Shown here one piece after another: positions 47,050-56,002 of a stretch of 64,000 bases of DNA. The stretch is from Aeromonas allosaccharophila (GTDB taxonomy: Bacteria > Pseudomonadota > Gammaproteobacteria > Enterobacterales > Aeromonadaceae), in assembly GCF_000819685.1 (NCBI RefSeq), contig NZ_CDBR01000013.1, positions 62,001 to 126,000 of the forward strand, read 5' to 3'. The position numbers and the translations under genes were made by a program. Below the pieces are notes generated by a model. That model searched no databases and had not been told where the DNA came from. It saw only the letters and a list, made by a program, of their open reading frames with translations. Position 1 is the first letter of the stretch, and every line of letters starts with the position of its first letter.

Positions 47050-47312
47050 GATTTTTCACTTTAAAAAGGTGCTGAAGCAGGGATAAAAGCCAGTTATCTA
47101 TGAGACCCAAGGCCCTTTTTGCGATTGTATATTGTTTGGGCATGATCACATTAATTATGAAAAATCGTGCATTTACTTGCAGAAATGTGAGCTCGATAGG
47201 GATTTTCACTTGCCTCGATAGAATTCTTGGATATAGTCGGGTGCTGTTGCCTTATAAATTGCCCTTTGGGGCCGTATTTTAACAAGATTTACTATTTAGC
47301 GGGGATAAAGGA

Positions 47313-47813
47313 TTGCGCCACCTGATGCTACTGCTGGTCGCGCTCGGAATGGTGGGTTGTGCCTCGGCACCCCAACCCGAGGTCGCGAGCAAGATCGAAG
47401 TTTCCATGGTTGAACCTGTAATCGAACCGGAAGCTTCCCTGACACCCGATGTGAATGAAATCCTGACAGTATATAAAGAGTGGCGTGGTGTTCCGTACCG
47501 GATGGGTGGCAGTAGCCAGCGCGGTATCGATTGTTCCGCCTTTGCCCGTGAAGTGTTCCGCAATGCCGTCGGTGTCGAATTACCCCGTGATACCCGCTCC
47601 CAAGTCCACGAAGGGACGCGCGTTTCCAAGCAGGATCTGGTCGAAGGCGATCTGGTCTTCTTCAAAATCAATCGTCGTCTCAACCACGTTGGTATCTATG
47701 TCGGCAATGGCGAATTCATCCACGCCTCGACTCGCGCCGGTGTGACGCGCTCCAAGCTGGACAGCCAATACTGGCGCAGCAAGTTCTGGCAAGCTCGCCG
47801 GATCGATATCTGA
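47313..47813 (+). CDS. nlpC: NlpC, lipoprotein of the NlpC/P60 peptidase family
   Basis: 166 residues. Lipoprotein signal MRHLMLLLVALGMVGC (lipidated Cys16), then the NlpC/P60 domain with Cys74 (GIDCSAF), His125 (NHVGIYV) and His137 (FIHAST) as the catalytic set. The ending YWRSKFWQARRI is close to E. coli NlpC. TTG 47313 is chosen as start since it brings a positive charge into the signal; ATG 47325 would remove it. Cleaves peptide links in peptidoglycan. The 260 upstream bases are AT-rich and gene-free. Confidence 0.9.
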   Translation: MRHLMLLLVALGMVGCASAPQPEVASKIEVSMVEPVIEPEASLTPDVNEILTVYKEWRGVPYRMGGSSQRGIDCSAFAREVFRNAVGVELPRDTRSQVHEGTRVSKQDLVEGDLVFFKINRRLNHVGIYVGNGEFIHASTRAGVTRSKLDSQYWRSKFWQARRIDI

Positions 47814-47865
47814 GTCAGGCTGGACAAACGGCTCGCAGTACGGACTGTTTTTCCAACCTCACTTG

Positions 47866-47892
47866 AACCGGGCTCGATAGCCCGGTTTTTTA
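47866..47892 (+). terminator. nlpC terminator
   Basis: AACCGGGCT/AGCCCGGTT with loop CGAT and a T-run. Confidence 0.9.
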
Positions 47893-47961
47893 TTGCCGTC
47901 GTTTAGACTTTCCCGAGTCAAATCACTATAGTGTGGGCCCGTTTTCTTCGGCAGGCTCAGC

Positions 47962-48933
47962 ATGAAACCCCGCACCCCATTAGCCGGTGGCCCCAAGTCG
48001 GGCGACCGCAAATCCGGACTTCACTCCCGTAATCGCCATCAGGCGGGTTACGACTTTGCGGCGCTCTGCCTGCGAACTCCCGAGTTGGCTGCCCACGTCT
48101 TTATCAATGACTACGGCACCCGCACCATCGATTTTGCCAATCCCGATGCAGTGAAGACCCTCAACCGCGCCCTGCTGGCCCATCACTACGGGATTGCCCA
48201 CTGGGACTTGCCCGCCGGTTACCTCTGTCCGCCCATCCCGGGACGGGTGGATTACCTGCACTGGGCGGCCGACCTGTTGGCCGAGAGCGCAGGCCAGCTC
48301 CCTACCGGCAAGGGGGTGAGGGTGCTGGATATCGGAGTGGGGGCAAACTGCATCTATCCGCTGCTGGGTGCTCGCGAATATGGCTGGCGTTTTGTCGGAT
48401 CGGATATCGATCCGGTCTCGGTCAAGGCGGCCACCCTGCTGGCCAGGAGCAACGGGCTCGGCAATCAGATTGAGTGCCGCCTGCAGGGCAACCCCAACCA
48501 TGTGTTTCGCGGCATCATAGGGCCGAAGGAGCGCTTTGCCCTGACGCTGTGCAATCCGCCGTTCCATGCATCGCTGGAGGAGGCGAGCAAGGGGACGGAG
48601 CGCAAGCTGCGCAATCTGGGCAAGGAGGTGACAGGGGCGCCCGTGCTCAACTTCGGCGGTCAGAAGGCTGAACTCTGGTGCGAAGGAGGCGAGGCAGCGT
48701 TTCTGGCCAACATGATCGCCCAGAGCAAGGAGTTTGCCAGCCAGTGCCTCTGGTTCAGCTCGCTGGTGTCGAAAAAAGAGAACCTGCCGGGGGCGAAAAA
48801 GGCGCTGAGCCGGGTGGGAGCCCGTCAGGTGCGGGTGATCGACATGGCGCAGGGTAATAAGGTGAGCCGGATCCTCGCCTGGTCATTTCTGGATGAAGAG
48901 GGATTGCGTAGCTGCTGGTCGAGCGCGCGCTGA
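47962..48933 (+). CDS. rlmF: RlmF, 23S rRNA (adenine1618-N6)-methyltransferase
   Basis: 323 residues. SAM-binding motif [20 protein letters not shown], the acidic DIDPVSV, and the catalytic NPPFHAS of N6-adenine methyltransferases. The N-terminus [16 protein letters not shown] and [12 protein letters not shown] are RlmF features. Methylates A1618 of 23S rRNA. Confidence 0.95.
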   Translation: MKPRTPLAGGPKSGDRKSGLHSRNRHQAGYDFAALCLRTPELAAHVFINDYGTRTIDFANPDAVKTLNRALLAHHYGIAHWDLPAGYLCPPIPGRVDYLHWAADLLAESAGQLPTGKGVRVLDIGVGANCIYPLLGAREYGWRFVGSDIDPVSVKAATLLARSNGLGNQIECRLQGNPNHVFRGIIGPKERFALTLCNPPFHASLEEASKGTERKLRNLGKEVTGAPVLNFGGQKAELWCEGGEAAFLANMIAQSKEFASQCLWFSSLVSKKENLPGAKKALSRVGARQVRVIDMAQGNKVSRILAWSFLDEEGLRSCWSSAR

Positions 48934-48945
48934 ACCCCCATCACA

Positions 48946-48966
48946 AGGCCCGACGAGGGCCTGTTG
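48946..48966 (+). terminator. Weak terminator after rlmF
   Basis: AGGCCC/GGGCCT around GACGA, followed by GTTGTC; short stem and no T-run. Confidence 0.45.
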
Positions 48967-49179
48967 TCATGATGAACACGGTGAATTTCCCCCTGCTGGT
49001 CGCATATCCGGCAATCGTTTTTCTCATTGGCAGATCGTGCTGGTTTGTATGGTGTAAGTAGTGATTTCCGCCTTGGTACAGGTGTACGCCGAGATTTTTT
49101 TGCACTTACAGCTGAAACTTTAATAAAATAGGACTGGTTAGACCTCTTTACAGGCATTGAATCAAATAGGGATCGGTAG

Positions 49180-49905
49180 ATGAAAGTTGTCGATTTTCTG
49201 AAGCGCAAGCGCGAAATTCTGGCGCAGCACCCCTTTGAGCTCAAGGATTGGCTCTCTCCGGCGATCCGCGACTACTGGCGTGAGTTTCAGCAAAAGGCAC
49301 ATCTTCATCCTTTGCTGGGTCGTGTGCTGGACTTGCAAGCCGAGTCTCAGGACGAACAGCAACAGGATGCAGCAACCGTGGCACAGGTGGCCAACGGTCG
49401 CCCCGTCGTGGCTCAGGAACCCGCTGTGGAGCTGGGGGCCGAGGCTGCCGAGCTCTATGCCACCCTGCAGGCCCGCATCGGTGAAGAGACCCACGTGGGC
49501 GAATGGCTCCATGTCAGTCAGCAGATGATCGATCAATTTGCGGCGGTGACCGGGGATCATCAGTGGATCCACACCAATCCGGAGCGTGCGGCCGCCGAGT
49601 CGCCCTTCAAGACCACCATCGCTCACGGCTTCCTGACCCTGGCGCTGCTGCCGCAGTTGACCGGCTCGGTCGATGAGGCCACCCCCGAGTTCCCGACCGC
49701 CCGCATGGTGGTGAACTTCGGGCTGGATCAGGTGCGTTTCCCGTACCCCATCAAGGTGGACAGCAACATCCGCGCCCGCACCAAGCTGGCCCGGGTCACC
49801 CCCATCAAGGGCGGGCTGGAGTTGCTCAAAGAGATCAAGGTGGAGATCGAAGGGATCCGTCGCCCGGGTTGCGTCATCGAGTCGGTGACCCGCATCTACT
49901 TCTGA
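49180..49905 (+). CDS. MaoC-type hydratase with N-terminal extension
   Basis: 241 residues. Residues about 100-241 form a hot-dog (R)-hydratase domain with the catalytic motif FAAVTGDHQWIHTNPERA (Asp/His) and IAHGFLTLALLP. Such proteins hydrate enoyl-CoA, linking beta-oxidation to polyhydroxyalkanoate or other uses. The first 95 residues are an unusual charged, Gln/Ala-rich extension (FLKRKREILAQHPFELKDWL onward) not part of the domain. No PHA synthase gene is next to it, so the substrate is unknown. Confidence 0.88.
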   Translation: MKVVDFLKRKREILAQHPFELKDWLSPAIRDYWREFQQKAHLHPLLGRVLDLQAESQDEQQQDAATVAQVANGRPVVAQEPAVELGAEAAELYATLQARIGEETHVGEWLHVSQQMIDQFAAVTGDHQWIHTNPERAAAESPFKTTIAHGFLTLALLPQLTGSVDEATPEFPTARMVVNFGLDQVRFPYPIKVDSNIRARTKLARVTPIKGGLELLKEIKVEIEGIRRPGCVIESVTRIYF

Positions 49906-49929
49906 GCCGCCTCATCGGCATAAATGGTG

Positions 49930-49975
49930 AAACGGGCCCGCTGTCGTGTTCAACGAACAGCGGGCCCGTTTTTTT
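49930..49975 (+). terminator. Terminator after the MaoC-type gene
   Basis: Perfect 15-bp stem (49930-49944 with 49957-49971), AAACGGGCCCGCTGT and its complement, with a 12-nt loop and a T-run. Confidence 0.9.
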
Positions 49976-50150
49976 GCCTGTTTGTTGCCAACTGTGAGGC
50001 GTCAGCCATGGCGCGCTGACTCCAGCTTGATATGACTCACAAAACCGGAGTGGCTGCAGTTAGCCAGCTCTCATTTTGGCGAGATAGCTGCGTGAGGCGA
50101 TAGCATGTTATGCCACTATTGGCTTCTTACTCCCGATCCTGGAGACAATA

Positions 50151-51566
50151 GTGCCCATCAATCACAAGATTATTCTGCCGCTACTGCTGAGCCTCGCCAT
50201 CCTGCTGATCCCGACCCACTGGATCCCGCTGGAGGGGATCACTGTGGTCGAGCAGCGAGTCGTGGCCATTTTCGTGCTGGCCGCCCTCTGCTGGATCCTG
50301 GAGCCCATCCCCATCTTCGCCACCTCGGTGCTGATCATCGTGCTGGAGCTGCTGCTGCTCTCCGACAAGGGGATCTGGTTCATGACCGCCGACAAGGCAG
50401 AGCCGGGCTTTGGTGAGTTGCTCAAGTCGACCGAGGTGATGGCGACCTTTGCTTCGCCGGTTATCATGCTGTTTCTCGGTGGTTTTTTCCTCGCCATTGC
50501 GGCGACCAAGTACCATCTGGACGTCAATCTGGCGCGGGTGCTGCTGCGCCCGTTCGGTCAGGATCCCCGGATCGTCATGCTGGGGCTGATGCTGATCACC
50601 GCCACCTTCTCGATGTTCATGAGCAATACCGCCACCACCGCGATGATGCTGGCCATCCTCACCCCGGTGCTGGCGGCGTTTCCCGACAAGGACCCGGCCA
50701 AAATAGGTTTTGTGCTGGCGATTCCGCTGGCGGCCAACCTCGGCGGGATCGGTACCCCCATCGGGACCCCGCCCAACGCGGTGGCGCTCAAATATCTGAC
50801 CGGCGAGCATGCCATCTCGTTCGGCCAGTGGATGGGATTTGCGGTGCCCTTCGTGGTGCTGCTGTTGCTGCTCGGCTGGTTCCTGCTGGGGCGCTTCTTC
50901 CCGAGCACCCTCAAGCGGATGGATCTCAAGATTGAGGGGCGCTTTATGCAGACCCCCCGCGCCTGGGTGGTCTACCTCACCTTTATCACCACCATAGTGC
51001 TCTGGCTGCTGGGGGATCTGCACGGCATGAGCTCCTACGTGGTCGCCATGATCCCGGTGGCGGTGTTCCTGACCACCGGCATCATCACCAAGGACGATCT
51101 GCACAAGATCTCCCTCGACGTGCTCTGGCTGGTATCGGGCGGTATCGCGCTGGGGCTGGCGCTGGAGGACTCCGGGTTGGCCGAGCGGCTCATCACCCAT
51201 ATTCCGTTCCACGAATACTCTACGCTGGCGGTGTTAGTCGGCGCCTGTCTGCTGGCGGTGGTGATGGCCAACTTTATGTCCAACACCGCGACTGCTAACC
51301 TGCTGCTGCCATTGGTGGCAGCGCTGGCGGTCAGCATGCCGGAGCTGGCCGAGTGGGGCGGCAGCCACACCCTGATCCTGGCGGTCACCATCTCGGTTTC
51401 GCTCGGGATGTCGCTGCCCATCAGTACCCCGCCCAATGCGCTGGCCCACGCCACCGGTTTGGTGGAGAGCCACCAGATGGTGCGGATCGGCGTCATCATG
51501 GGGTTGGTCGGTACCCTGCTGGCGATGGTGTGGATCTACCAGATTGCCGCCTGGGGATTGATCTGA
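50151..51566 (+). CDS. SLC13/DASS-family carboxylate transporter
   Basis: 471-residue inner-membrane carrier of the divalent anion:Na+ symporter family. The two repeated signature pairs are present: SNTATTAMML plus GTPIGTPPNAV in the first half and SNTATANLLLP plus SLPISTPPNAL in the second. These bind the sodium ions and the carboxylate in VcINDY. Starts at GTG 50151 with GGAG ahead. Substrate probably succinate, fumarate, malate or citrate, not resolved. Confidence 0.9.
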   Translation: MPINHKIILPLLLSLAILLIPTHWIPLEGITVVEQRVVAIFVLAALCWILEPIPIFATSVLIIVLELLLLSDKGIWFMTADKAEPGFGELLKSTEVMATFASPVIMLFLGGFFLAIAATKYHLDVNLARVLLRPFGQDPRIVMLGLMLITATFSMFMSNTATTAMMLAILTPVLAAFPDKDPAKIGFVLAIPLAANLGGIGTPIGTPPNAVALKYLTGEHAISFGQWMGFAVPFVVLLLLLGWFLLGRFFPSTLKRMDLKIEGRFMQTPRAWVVYLTFITTIVLWLLGDLHGMSSYVVAMIPVAVFLTTGIITKDDLHKISLDVLWLVSGGIALGLALEDSGLAERLITHIPFHEYSTLAVLVGACLLAVVMANFMSNTATANLLLPLVAALAVSMPELAEWGGSHTLILAVTISVSLGMSLPISTPPNALAHATGLVESHQMVRIGVIMGLVGTLLAMVWIYQIAAWGLI

Positions 51567-51623
51567 GTGTGATGTCGACGAGTCGTGAGTTTGCATCACT
51601 CGCATCACTATTACTGCAATAGA

Positions 51624-51648
51624 AAGAGGAGCCAAATTGGCTCCTCTT
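51624..51648. terminator. Terminator between carrier and DUF481 genes
   Basis: Stem AAGAGGAGCCA/TGGCTCCTCTT with a 3-nt loop; the two flanking genes converge. Confidence 0.8.
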
Positions 51649-51665
51649 GTTGATCTGCTCGTGAC

Positions 51666-52652
51666 TCAAAAGCTTGCCCCCAGACTAAGCAAGTGGCGCC
51701 ACTCGCGATCAGATATTTCGGTATCCACCCCGGGATAGTGCAGGGCGCCATTTTGCCACTCCATCTCGCTCGACCAGGAGAGACGCAGATGATCGTTAAA
51801 GTAGTAGCGCAGGCCGATGCTGCCGGTGATGTCCTGATCCAGTGTGAGGTAAGGGGACGGTTGCGACAGGTACTTCAGATAGGTGCCTTTACTGAACAAC
51901 TCAAATCGCTGTTGCCAGAATGACAGTGGTTGGCGGTAATCCCAGCTCAGGCTACCGATGGGGTAGCTGATGATTCTGGAATCGAAAAAGACCAGTCCTG
52001 GCCAGCTGTCACTGCGAAAGTAGGCGCGCTGAATGCCGCCCTGTGAAATCAGTTCCAGCCGTTTGTGCTTGTCATTCCAGAAGCGATAACCTGGCCCCGA
52101 GCCAAAGTTCAGCTTGAGATAGTTGTCAGCCAGCATGTCATACTCCGCATCGAGCGAGTTGCGTAAAAACCAGTGCTGGTCAAAGAAGTAGTCAAGGGTC
52201 GGGTTCAGCTTGTAGTCGTGGCTATCGGTGACGCTGTCGGATGTTTCGTAGGTATATTCCCCGGATAGGCTGTAACGCCAATCCAGATTGGCCAGTTCGG
52301 TCACTCCCTTGAAGTTGACGTTGTTGGTACGTTTATCCTTGTGCTTGAGCTTGACGTTGAGATCGCCGCTGCCGCTCCAGAGCCAGGCGTTGCGCTCATT
52401 CTGCTCATCCTTGAACAGGGTGATCCCCCCTTTGGCGGTTGCCTTGGGTTTATCCTGCTTCTCCAGACGCCAGCGTTTGATGGCATCCCGCTGGACGGTC
52501 ACGGCGCCGGTATAGGGCAGGGCGATGCGCACCGACTCATCGCCGACCTCTTCAATGGTGCCGGTCAGGCGATCGCCGTTGTTCATCCAGAGAATGTCTT
52601 TTGCCCACAGGGGGTGGCAGACCACCATGAGCATGAGAGGCAGGTATTTCAT
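51666..52652 (-). CDS. DUF481-family outer-membrane beta-barrel protein
   Basis: 328 residues. Signal peptide ending HPLWA, then a short domain (DILWMNNGDRLTGTIEEVGD), then a DUF481 barrel (LSGEYTYETSDSVTDSHDYK, aromatic girdles) ending with Phe, as outer-membrane barrels do. E. coli YdiY is a shorter relative. ATG 52652 is used; a TTG four codons upstream is an alternative. Role unknown. Confidence 0.85.
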   Translation of the reverse strand: MKYLPLMLMVVCHPLWAKDILWMNNGDRLTGTIEEVGDESVRIALPYTGAVTVQRDAIKRWRLEKQDKPKATAKGGITLFKDEQNERNAWLWSGSGDLNVKLKHKDKRTNNVNFKGVTELANLDWRYSLSGEYTYETSDSVTDSHDYKLNPTLDYFFDQHWFLRNSLDAEYDMLADNYLKLNFGSGPGYRFWNDKHKRLELISQGGIQRAYFRSDSWPGLVFFDSRIISYPIGSLSWDYRQPLSFWQQRFELFSKGTYLKYLSQPSPYLTLDQDITGSIGLRYYFNDHLRLSWSSEMEWQNGALHYPGVDTEISDREWRHLLSLGASF

Positions 52653-52691
52653 GACGTAAGGCAACTCCGGTATGGTGCAGGTGCTGATGAG

Positions 52692-53633
52692 TTAACTGCT
52701 GATGGGGCGTGGCAGGCCATTTTTGCTCTCCAGCGCCGCAGTCACCTCATCCCGCATCACGTCAGGTGCCCTGATAAAGCTCTCTATGGCCGGTGACAGC
52801 ACCAGCGGGGCGCCATTTTCAAGTTCTTCTTCGGTGCGGGAGAGCGGGGAGTGCACCTCCAGCCAGCGGCGACCATCCGGCTCGATGGCCACCTTGACCG
52901 GTTGATTGATGACCCGCACCGGCGTGCCGATCGGCACAATCTTGAACAGGGCCTCGATATCGTCCGGTCGCAGCCGGATGCAGCCAGCGCTTACCCGCAG
53001 GCCAACGCCAAAATCCTTGTTGGTGCCGTGGATCAGATAGTCGCGCTTGCCATAACCAAGGCGCATGGCGAACTTGCCGAGGGGGTTGTCCGGGCCGGGA
53101 GGCACCACGGCGGGCAGGGTGATCCCTTTTTGCTCCAGCCAGGATTTGCGCACCATGGGGCCGGGCACCCAGGTCGGGTCCGGATTCTTCTCGATGACGG
53201 TGGTGGTCATCTCCGGCGTTTCGCGGCCGATGTCACCAATCCCGATCGGCAGCACAATCACCTCGCTCTTGCCTTTGGGGAAGTAGTAGAGGCGCAGCTC
53301 CGGCAGATTGATGACGATCCCCTCGCGCGGCACATCAGGCAGCAGCATCTGGGTGGGCAGCGTCAAGCGGGTGCCCGGCTTGGGTAAATAGGGATCTACA
53401 CCGGGATTTGCCTCAAGCAGCGCCAAAAAACCAATCTGGGTATGTTTGCCAACCAGCTCAAGATGCTCATCCTGCTGGATGATGTAATCCTCCAGCTCGC
53501 CAATGAGGCGGCTTTCGGCAGGCGGCAGCGGGTAGCGCTTGGCCTGCACGGGCGCGGTACAGAGCAGGGCTGCAGCCAGCAGCAGGGAGAGGGCGGGCGT
53601 TAAGGGGAGGGGCATGAGTTTCGGCAATCGCAT
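52692..53633 (-). CDS. L,D-transpeptidase (YkuD family)
   Basis: 313-residue periplasmic enzyme. Signal peptide ending APVQA, a LysM-like middle (YIIQQDEHLELVGKHTQIGF), then the YkuD domain with HGTNKDFGVGLRVSAGCIRL holding the catalytic His and Cys. Same layout as E. coli LdtA-C, which attach Lpp to peptidoglycan, and this window also codes for Lpp. ATG 53633 has GGA 7 nt ahead and is preferred over ATG 53645. Confidence 0.92.
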   Translation of the reverse strand: MRLPKLMPLPLTPALSLLLAAALLCTAPVQAKRYPLPPAESRLIGELEDYIIQQDEHLELVGKHTQIGFLALLEANPGVDPYLPKPGTRLTLPTQMLLPDVPREGIVINLPELRLYYFPKGKSEVIVLPIGIGDIGRETPEMTTTVIEKNPDPTWVPGPMVRKSWLEQKGITLPAVVPPGPDNPLGKFAMRLGYGKRDYLIHGTNKDFGVGLRVSAGCIRLRPDDIEALFKIVPIGTPVRVINQPVKVAIEPDGRRWLEVHSPLSRTEEELENGAPLVLSPAIESFIRAPDVMRDEVTAALESKNGLPRPISS

Positions 53634-54122
53634 AAGGAGATCCATCAGTTCAATCGGGGCGGCGCATTATCAAACAGTGCCGCCAGGATGGCGCGATTGT
53701 TCCTCAATCAGCCCATGATTACCAGCTTGTCGCGCACCCGCAACGGTGTGGGGATACATAGGAAACTGGCCAAAATCGGCCTCTCCCCTATGTTTTACCG
53801 CCAAGCGGGAGAACGGTGCAACATGGTGGTGTGCGAGTATCACGACAGGGAGCATGGCCCGGTATGTGACCGGGCCATGCGTCGGGTGGATGCTTGACGA
53901 CTTGCGACTTGAAGAGATGGGGTCGATGCAAGGCATCTATGTGAGGCAAGACACCCTGAACGCGGTCAGCGATGATCACCATTTAATGAGAACGCACGAC
54001 CGGCGTATGGGAAGTGCGAATTTGTCTATTCCAAGCCTCCTGTCACAGTGAGCAGCCGATGCCGCATTGTGAGCCTGCTCCCAGATATCTGATTCAGCCA
54101 TTTGATATATAACAAATTTTTA
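53634..54122. other. Gene-free region between L,D-transpeptidase gene and tRNA-Ser
   Basis: About 490 bases with no convincing gene. Two short plus-strand frames (53688-53897, 53746-54051) have no ribosome-binding site and improbable composition. A stable hairpin lies at 53852-53880. Confidence 0.5.
53852..53880. repeat. Perfect 12-bp stem-loop in gene-free region
   Basis: GCATGGCCCGGT and ACCGGGCCATGC around the loop ATGTG. No T-run on either side, so not a typical terminator. Confidence 0.6.
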
Positions 54123-54151
54123 TTGCATCCTCGGCCCTGCTTGGGTAAAAC
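54123..54151 (+). promoter_or_regulatory. Promoter of tRNA-Ser
   Basis: TTGCAT (54123-54128), a 17-bp spacer, TAAAAC (54146-54151). The start would be near 54158, five bases before the mature tRNA; the AT-rich stretch upstream may act as an UP element. Confidence 0.65.
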
Positions 54152-54162
54152 TCTCTCACCAC

Positions 54163-54252
54163 GGAGAGATGCCGGAGTGGCCGAACGGGATTGACTCGAA
54201 ATCAATTGTGGCAGCAATGCCACCCAGGGTTCGAATCCCTGTCTCTCCGCCA
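54163..54252 (+). tRNA. serU: tRNA-Ser(CGA)
   Basis: Acceptor GGAGAGA pairs with TCTCTCC, discriminator G, CCA encoded. Anticodon stem ATTGA/TCAAT encloses the loop CTCGAAA with anticodon CGA, which reads UCG codons. The long variable arm (TGTGGCAGCAATGCCACCC) is typical of serine tRNA; T-loop GGTTCGAATCC is normal. Confidence 0.96.
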
Positions 54253-54259
54253 CACATCA

Positions 54260-54290
54260 AGCCCAACCTGTTGATCAGGTTGGGTTTTTT
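54260..54290 (+). terminator. tRNA-Ser terminator
   Basis: CCCAACCTG/CAGGTTGGG with loop TTGAT and a six-base T-run. Confidence 0.92.
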
Positions 54291-54835
54291 AATTTCTTGC
54301 TTTTTCTGGTATGCCATTCAGTAAGCCATTAGGTGTTGGTTGTCTTACTCCTCGATAGCACTCCTTTGGACAGCTGTGACTTCTGCCGATTGTAATCAAG
54401 CCTTCATCCCTGTGCTGTTCGTGAACCCTGGCGTATCTGCTCAATGACAGTCTTGGCTGCAACGCGCGAGTTTGGTGGTTGGAGGTCAGAACTGCTTGCG
54501 TGAGACCAGTCACCGTTCCACCGAACAAGGCATTGTGCTCAACCAACAGTTGACCAAACTCGATACATGTAGATAGCGAATTGGTGCGGGAGGTGGTTGA
54601 TAAGCTGGTGGCGCGACTGGCGTCTAATGGCTCGCGGGGCACACCGATGACAGACTAATGCTATTCAGGGCTGATAACTTGGGAGGCCACTATGGCGCTC
54701 CCAAGCTGGTTCAGGGCGATATGTGTCTTCTGTCCCTTGATAATATCAGACTGAGGTTATTTTAAATCGGACAAGATAGGCTATAAACGAGCTCTTTACT
54801 TACGCTGATTATGACCTTGATGCAGCAGTGAATAA
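54291..54835. other. Region downstream of tRNA-Ser without a recognised gene
   Basis: About 545 bases. A minus-strand frame of 117 codons (54289-54642) and a plus-strand tail whose last 24 codons end in TAA at 54655-54657 (...LVARLASNGSRGTPMTD) look partly gene-like, but both lack starts with ribosome-binding sites, and other frames are broken by stops. It may be the worn remains of an element that once used the tRNA gene as its insertion site. No repeat of the tRNA 3' end was seen. Confidence 0.4.
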
Positions 54836-55993
54836 TCAGATAGGGCCAGCTCCTGCCGACGGTTTGCTGATATAAATGCTGGGTTGCAACCCGCTGACCT
54901 GTGGATAGCGGGCATAGACTTGTTCGCAAACTATCGAGGTCAGTGAATGTGGCACCAGTGCCACAACGCAACCACCGAAGCCCCCACCCGTCATTCTGAC
55001 CCCGCCGCGACTGCCGATGATCTCCTTGATGATCTCGACCAATGCATCAATGGCTGGTACGGTAATGGCAAAATCATCCCGCATCGATGCATGGGAGTGC
55101 GCCATCAGCTCCGCCATCATGATCATGTCTTGATTGGCTAGGGCATCGGCGGCGGCCAGGGTCCGTTCATTCTCGGAGATGACATGCCGTGCGCGGCGGG
55201 CGACGACGGGATCCAGCTCATCGGCTCGAGAGGCAAACTGCGTTATGGTCAGATCGCGCAGCGCCTTGACGCCAAAATGGCGGGCCGCCTCTTCACATTG
55301 TGCCCGGCGGGTATTGTATTCGCTGTCGACCAGTCCGCGCCGAACATTGGAGTTGATGATGACAACATCGATGCCAGCCGGAATACGCACAGGGCGAGTC
55401 TCCAGGCTGCGGCAGTCGATCAGCAGGGCGTGATCCTGCTGACCCAGAGCCGAGATGAACTGATCCATGATGCCGCAGTTGCAGCCGACGAACATGTTCT
55501 CTGCCATTTGCCCATTGAGAGCAATATCGGTTTGACTGATATCGAGGTGATTCATCTCCTTGAATACCTGCCCGACGGCCACTTCCAGAGAGGCGGAGGA
55601 ACTCAGGCCAGCGCCCTGCGGGACATTGCCACTGAGCACCAGATCGGCACCGGTCAGCTCGCAGCCCCGCAGCAGCAGATACTTGATGACTCCCCGCACA
55701 TAGTTGGCCCACAAATATTCAGGGCGCGACACTATGGGATGGCTCAAATCAAACTCATCCTGCTGATTGTTGTAGTCAGCGGCGATGACTCGCACCAAGC
55801 TGTCCTGGCGGGGAGCTGCACTGATCACTGTCTGGTAGTTAATGGCACAGGGGAGAACGAAACCGTCGTTGTAATCCGTGTGTTCACCGATCAGATTGAC
55901 GCGACCTGGCGCCTGGATGGCGAGGGTCGGATGGTAACCGTATTGGGTGTAAAACGTGGTGTCAGTCACGCTGCGTGGTGATTGAATACTCAT
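54836..55993 (-). CDS. galK: Galactokinase
   Basis: Phosphorylates galactose at C1. 385 residues of the GHMP kinase family: galactokinase signature [19 protein letters not shown] near residue 32, ATP-binding [20 protein letters not shown] and the third motif [20 protein letters not shown] lies 7 nt before the ATG. Third gene of galE-galT-galK; 9 bases separate it from galT. The order here is the E. coli order without galM. Confidence 0.95.
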   Translation of the reverse strand: MSIQSPRSVTDTTFYTQYGYHPTLAIQAPGRVNLIGEHTDYNDGFVLPCAINYQTVISAAPRQDSLVRVIAADYNNQQDEFDLSHPIVSRPEYLWANYVRGVIKYLLLRGCELTGADLVLSGNVPQGAGLSSSASLEVAVGQVFKEMNHLDISQTDIALNGQMAENMFVGCNCGIMDQFISALGQQDHALLIDCRSLETRPVRIPAGIDVVIINSNVRRGLVDSEYNTRRAQCEEAARHFGVKALRDLTITQFASRADELDPVVARRARHVISENERTLAAADALANQDMIMMAELMAHSHASMRDDFAITVPAIDALVEIIKEIIGSRGGVRMTGGGFGGCVVALVPHSLTSIVCEQVYARYPQVSGLQPSIYISKPSAGAGPI

Positions 55994-56002
55994 AACTCAA
56001 CC

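Noticed and set aside
53688-53897. 69-codon plus-strand frame before tRNA-Ser
   Set aside because: No ribosome-binding site and no recognisable features; covered as gene-free region.
54163-54252. Attachment-site duplication of the tRNA-Ser 3' end
   Set aside because: No second copy of the T-arm/acceptor sequence was noticed in the window by eye.
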